Positions 60,201-61,529 of a DNA stretch of 61,529 nt are shown here, piece after piece. The DNA comes from a virus, in IMG/VR virus record IMGVR_UViG_3300030098_003632, positions 1 through 61,529 of that record. The stretch is one strand, 5' to 3'. The translations under genes and the position numbers were made by a program. How positions within the stretch are numbered: the first letter of the stretch is position 1; every line of letters starts with the position of its first letter. The notes beneath the pieces are model-generated. The model was not told the origin of the DNA. It made no database searches and saw only the letters and a list, made by a program, of their open reading frames with translations.

Positions 60201-60663
60201 AAAATCCCCTGAACAAAGAGATTGGTCAGAGGTTGTGAACTACGAACACTATCTCGGAACTAACTACACACAAGATCCGCTACATAAGTACCTAGAAGAA
60301 AACCCACGAATTAATGTCAATGATATAAATGCCCAGCAGATGAGGCTGTCTTCAATCGGCCCAAGAATCAAAGAGCTAAGAGAGTATATACACGCAATTA
60401 ATCAAGCAATGCAATTTGGCGGTGATCCGAACTGGACTACTGCCCAGCAGGCTGAGTTTAATAGGAAACTTTGGCAAGAACTGCAGCCATTCAAGTATGA
60501 GTACAACAAGCTAATTAATGAGCAAGCCCTCTTATCTCCAGCAGGTCGTGGGCAGTTAGTAGAAGGTTGGTACGGGCCTGGGCTTTGGGATGAGTCTCTA
60601 ACACCAGTTCATACGGCAATACAAGATTACTACGCCGGAGACTCTGTTTGGCTTCCTAGGTAA
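57208..60663 (+). CDS. Large virion-type protein with EF-hand/dockerin-like loop, 1151 aa
   Basis: An acidic 1151-residue soluble protein, likely virion-internal or tail-associated. Residues 178-189 read D-I-N-G-D-G-F-I-T-P-A-D, a calcium-binding loop of the EF-hand/dockerin type with Asp/Asn/Asp at positions 1, 3 and 5, followed by ALYL, the helix typical of dockerins. Elsewhere there are no clear domains; Pro/Gly and Trp/Tyr/Asn-rich segments alternate. It is followed by a promoter-like TATAAT, a palindrome and the start of the 297-residue gene. Confidence 0.8.
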   Translation: MASKTWGGLTDERLGKLFDRINQGAALQEGQDDQFSAQDISMGMVTQDFLNSLQRKKQTFGGDLDTRDKEDPQKMGFSVRSGQTGVGADSFKNTEKQTKGILEEAFQKARDMDTGLQLGQTLTADGSYTKFTDYVDAAAEAVETGVATPQGKLANIYKMLQDGGEGNAIPAAQAPALDINGDGFITPADALYLQNEGVGQEGQASWLSYLYGDNPLDQEYLIAREEGEQPAYDEFIRDQYPELAAKEVPEDLRKYFGGPTSDEQRELTFGAAAGGRFGTSFDSNRLMFTAMPSFPGMLDMNMGIVSQQIQQQAAAAIEAFKSPEMLSVFDDMQRFGLTPEHIQAITSLSPEDIGLTMTAQDSNTLMTYIKSIEDIYGEGYWGTLDASELLRDISPKFSASFRIPEVTLQFLELVEGGNPSNQADWRRRSFSTSVITLPLIDAQTQVTNNLTSPENTQQFVDWFKKVYGGGDIAARSGEIQQPSPEQFTTTTSFSPTGEGVTDPVTDPVEGGGVDTIQPWTGYNSGIFAGYNEHDQPINSLGIMLFDLSENNTWDGTPWDGEWTAGRSDADQWASPGPNDMTTQAIVEWVNPETGEMTSNSTGGWAPPPNSGWMKRHAYEMYTGTQLPSSIELHFPDGVPDREDGADVITDFLDQYFPDYDYSGSPFIDEDGLEYKQWPTQAHIYSGQPVFDPLNMHGYNAYTDPLMNHSLYMNTANPFDSTFNANYDMMQDDFMVDALNSFLDRRINTGNIFRTIPGWEQGDDWIRPRHMIGFEEQDWQNMLPGVVDYGLAHNQNIYNNMQTNFMGYQKDAYGRDIPIYKHKAWNPANMDVLGNLERSIRMGTGLDQMPIDKAAYEEEKTPRFMEGGSQGASAYPDSHAPDEENPRPNWISDDEWEYARYLIDTGQLQDEGMFLYEPEFSKWRQSTNPNRDQRIVQTQTPHVWHWRGGNEFQKVFLRLGNGFEKDEWDDFLKDRNIQSGVVTRQNNTTVLPDGKDLSGKSPEQRDWSEVVNYEHYLGTNYTQDPLHKYLEENPRINVNDINAQQMRLSSIGPRIKELREYIHAINQAMQFGGDPNWTTAQQAEFNRKLWQELQPFKYEYNKLINEQALLSPAGRGQLVEGWYGPGLWDESLTPVHTAIQDYYAGDSVWLPR

Positions 60664-60678
60664 TAGATAAGTTATAAT
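60649..60678 (+). promoter_or_regulatory. Promoter candidate before gene copy 2
   Basis: TTGGCT (60649-60654, four of six -35 matches), 18-base spacer and a perfect TATAAT (60673-60678). The start point would be near 60685, so the palindrome at 60687 would form the 5' end of the transcript that runs into the virion genes. Confidence 0.55.
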
Positions 60679-60686
60679 AGTTAAAA

Positions 60687-60707
60687 GTGCGGAAATTTTT
60701 TCCGCAC
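60687..60707 (+). promoter_or_regulatory. GCGGAAA-type palindrome, copy 3
   Basis: GTGCGGAAA-TTT-TTTCCGCAC, perfect 9-base arms with a 3-base loop. It lies between the TATAAT box and the ribosome site (AAAGGTGA) of the 297-residue gene. As the first part of the mRNA it could protect the 5' end; as DNA it could be an operator. Confidence 0.65.
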
Positions 60708-60727
60708 ATAGCAATAAAGGTGAATCA

Positions 60728-61529
60728 ATGTCAATTTTACCAGGAACAGGCTTTGGGAGTGGCCGAGGTTGGTGGAATCCACCAATAAATGGACGAAGAA
60801 ATACAGGAACAATTATTCCTACTACTGGCTCGGAAACCCCAACGACAACTCAGCCGACAGAAGAAGTACCCACAACAGAGACTCCCGAGCCAGCTGAGCC
60901 AGCTGAGCCAGCTGAGGTTGTTCCACCTCCTGTATTTTCGGTAGCAACAACTTGGAAGCCCGAGCATAGAAATTATTTCCCAGAAGGCGAGTCCCAGATG
61001 CAGAAGAACTGGGCTGTTGCTGAAGCCGCAAGCAATGCGGGTAATCCTGCGATGAACGTGGCTAACATGAACCGTGCTGGTATGAGCTTGGCAAGCCCTA
61101 GATATGCTTACGAAAGAGATGCTCAGTCAGCTGCTAGGGATTATGGCATGGCTGATGCTATGGTTCAGACAGACTATGCAAACCAGCAAGCGGAAAGAGC
61201 ATACGAGCTTCAAGCAAGGCTAGCTCAAGCTGAAGAGTTTAGTAGGATAGACGACTGGATGCGAGGAAGGTACCAGCAGCAGAACCTATACGATCTGGGA
61301 ATGAAGGGAGTTTATGCAAACTACCTTAACGATCAAGTAACTAACTACCTTTCTCGTCAGGCAATGCTTCAGAATCTCTTAGGGAGCTTGATGGGCATGG
61401 GGACTAATATGATGGGGAGTATGATGCCGGGTATGGGCGGTATGGGTATGCCTTCATTCCCTGATTTTGGGGGCATGTTTGGTGGCGGTGGCGGATTAGG
61501 CGGCGGCCTAGGCGGCGGACTTGGCGGTG
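60728..61529 (+). CDS. Glycine-rich virion-type protein, copy 2 (cut by window end)
   Basis: The second copy of the gene at 4-897, cut off at the window end. It differs at many third codon positions and a few residues (for example one extra PAE unit, and Gly for Ser near the MMP-MGG segment), and has three instead of two GAGCCAGCT units. The differences are mostly silent, as in a related strain's allele. It may be an assembly overlap between strain variants or a true tandem duplication. The intact upstream region with ribosome site AAAGGTGA is visible only here. Confidence 0.75.
   Translation, partial: MSILPGTGFGSGRGWWNPPINGRRNTGTIIPTTGSETPTTTQPTEEVPTTETPEPAEPAEPAEVVPPPVFSVATTWKPEHRNYFPEGESQMQKNWAVAEAASNAGNPAMNVANMNRAGMSLASPRYAYERDAQSAARDYGMADAMVQTDYANQQAERAYELQARLAQAEEFSRIDDWMRGRYQQQNLYDLGMKGVYANYLNDQVTNYLSRQAMLQNLLGSLMGMGTNMMGSMMPGMGGMGMPSFPDFGGMFGGGGGLGGGLGGGLGG

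Noticed and set aside
1-61529. CRISPR arrays, rRNA genes and insertion sequences
   Set aside because: No regularly spaced repeats, rRNA-like sequence or transposase with terminal inverted repeats was seen.

Overview
The window looks like the complete or nearly complete genome of a double-stranded DNA tailed phage, probably podovirus-like and probably uncultured. The evidence for a phage is the set of a large terminase subunit, a 775-residue portal, a scaffold/major capsid/decoration cluster, head-tail joining and tail-tube type proteins, a collar-type tail protein and several very large virion-type proteins. No tape-measure or sheath gene is recognised. The last 805 bases (60725-61529) repeat bases 1-796 with scattered, mostly synonymous differences and one 9-base indel, so the molecule is probably circular or circularly permuted at about 60.7 kb and was opened inside the 297-residue gene. 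The host cannot be named. A CsrA homologue, sigma70-like promoters, Shine-Dalgarno sequences and an RNA polymerase alpha-CTD-like protein point to a bacterium.

Layout: (1) 4-14022, plus strand: four genes for glycine-rich, giant (2682 aa) and large (1272 aa) virion-type proteins, the end of the late cluster. (2) 14012-16133, minus: an appendage-like protein with tandem repeats and a small virion-type protein, separated by a strong terminator hairpin. (3) 16182-21880, minus: a tightly overlapping recombination operon. In transcription order it encodes an HTH protein, CsrA, an alpha-CTD-like protein, a RecE-like exonuclease, an unknown, an ERF annealing protein, an unknown, a ParB-like protein, an SF2 helicase, an HNH protein and a RusA resolvase. 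(4) 21935-23618, plus: small membrane/holin-like proteins and a second appendage-like protein. (5) 23674-32564, minus: an early-type region of mostly unknown small genes with SSB, a serine recombinase and a MoxR-type ATPase / VWA-metallopeptidase module that carries a nested overlapping gene. (6) 33059-35342, plus: proline/glycine-rich proteins. (7) 35347-36684, minus: small genes including a zinc-ribbon/DUF3310 fusion. (8) 36973-60663, plus: metallopeptidase-like, metallophosphoesterase and M19 dipeptidase genes, then scaffold, capsid, terminase, portal, connector, tail and large virion proteins, running through the end of the window into region 1.

How it seems to work: no DNA polymerase, primase or RNA polymerase is recognised, so the phage probably uses host replication and transcription. 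It brings its own recombination set (RecE-like, ERF, SSB, RusA, helicase) and a compact regulatory cassette (HTH, CsrA, alpha-CTD mimic) at the head of the recombination operon. This cassette is the best candidate for a host-takeover system. The MoxR/VWA module with its overprinted coiled-coil gene is the second. No classical endolysin is recognised; the membrane-dipeptidase homologue is an unusual accessory enzyme.
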